A DNA stretch of 32,078 bases, taken from positions 1 through 32,078 of the forward strand of contig NZ_ALJG01000341.1 in NCBI RefSeq assembly GCF_000286315.1. The letters run 5' to 3'. How positions within the stretch are numbered: position 1 is the stretch's first letter; each line of letters opens with the position of its first letter. The position numbers and the translations under genes are program-made. The stretch comes from Paenisporosarcina sp. TG20. GTDB taxonomy: Bacteria > Bacillota > Bacilli > Bacillales_A > Planococcaceae. A model generated the notes under the pieces. The model was not told where the DNA came from. It did no database searches and was given only the letters and a program-made list of their open reading frames with translations. Positions 32,034 through 32,078 of this stretch are shown piece by piece.

Positions 32034-32072
32034 AAGAAAAACCGGGCAAAGTACGCCCGGTCCTTTAAGAGA
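32034..32072 (-). terminator. Hairpin cassette, second copy, at the window edge
   Basis: ACCGGGC (32041-32047) pairs with GCCCGGT (32055-32061). On the minus strand TTTTTCTTA follows, so it probably ends a gene located beyond the window. Flanks and stem match 7174-7210 closely. Confidence 0.6.
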
Positions 32073-32078
32073 GTCACA

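Overview
The window is an AT-rich stretch of a Firmicutes chromosome from an endospore former of the order Bacillales. The evidence is the complete spoIIAA-spoIIAB-sigF operon, sleB-ypeB, dacB, resABCDE, sigX-rsiX, the short Bacillus-type ferredoxin and gene order close to Bacillus subtilis from ypfD (rpsA-like) to spoIIA. Several genes found between these in B. subtilis are absent (gudB, serA, aroC, ribU, spmAB, ypuI, ppiB, the rib operon, spoVAA to spoVAE). A more distant Bacillaceae/Planococcaceae-type genus is therefore likely, but this is inference from synteny recalled without a database.

Layout, left to right; almost everything is on the minus strand. 1-512: non-coding, with a dispersed repeat and two perfect hairpins. 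513-3009: cmk-plsC-rpsA-like operon. 3190-5336: sleB-ypeB germination operon behind a good SigG-type promoter. 5426-9467: prsW, ansA, ypdA and a metallophosphoesterase, with a second repeat copy at 7229-7323. 9543-13387: CBS/ACT protein, LysM membrane protein, recQ and ypbB. 13496-13744: fer on the plus strand. 13745-14763: about 1 kb without an intact gene. It holds a hairpin terminator, a decayed reading frame, an IS200/IS605-like element that has lost its transposase genes, and a degenerate FMN riboswitch with a promoter but no riboflavin gene behind it. 14764-22674: rsiX, sigX, resE, resD, resC, resB, resA. 23007-26200: rluB, dacB, scpB, scpA. 26257-27116: convergent ypuF-like gene and ribT. 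27209-28629: lysA and a 31-codon membrane ORF. 28701-31729: spoVAF, sigF, spoIIAB, spoIIAA. The last 350 bases hold a SigH-type promoter and a terminator-like hairpin.

Functionally, the right end makes the forespore sigma factor with its anti-sigma and anti-anti-sigma factors, followed by spoVAF and lysA. resABC supplies cytochrome c maturation and resDE the redox-responsive two-component system. sigX-rsiX is an ECF sigma/anti-sigma pair with a candidate autoregulatory promoter across the end of resE. scpAB serves chromosome condensation and dacB and sleB-ypeB act on spore peptidoglycan.

Most notable: (1) the spoVAF frame runs without a stop back to sigF, but the expected ATGA stop/start overlap reads ATAA, leaving AUA where the start should be; (2) an apparently orphaned FMN riboswitch where B. 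subtilis has ribU; (3) next to it, an IS605-type remnant with two identical subterminal hairpins that may still carry an omega-RNA-like 3' end; (4) a convergent gene pair whose stop codons both sit in the loop of a shared terminator.
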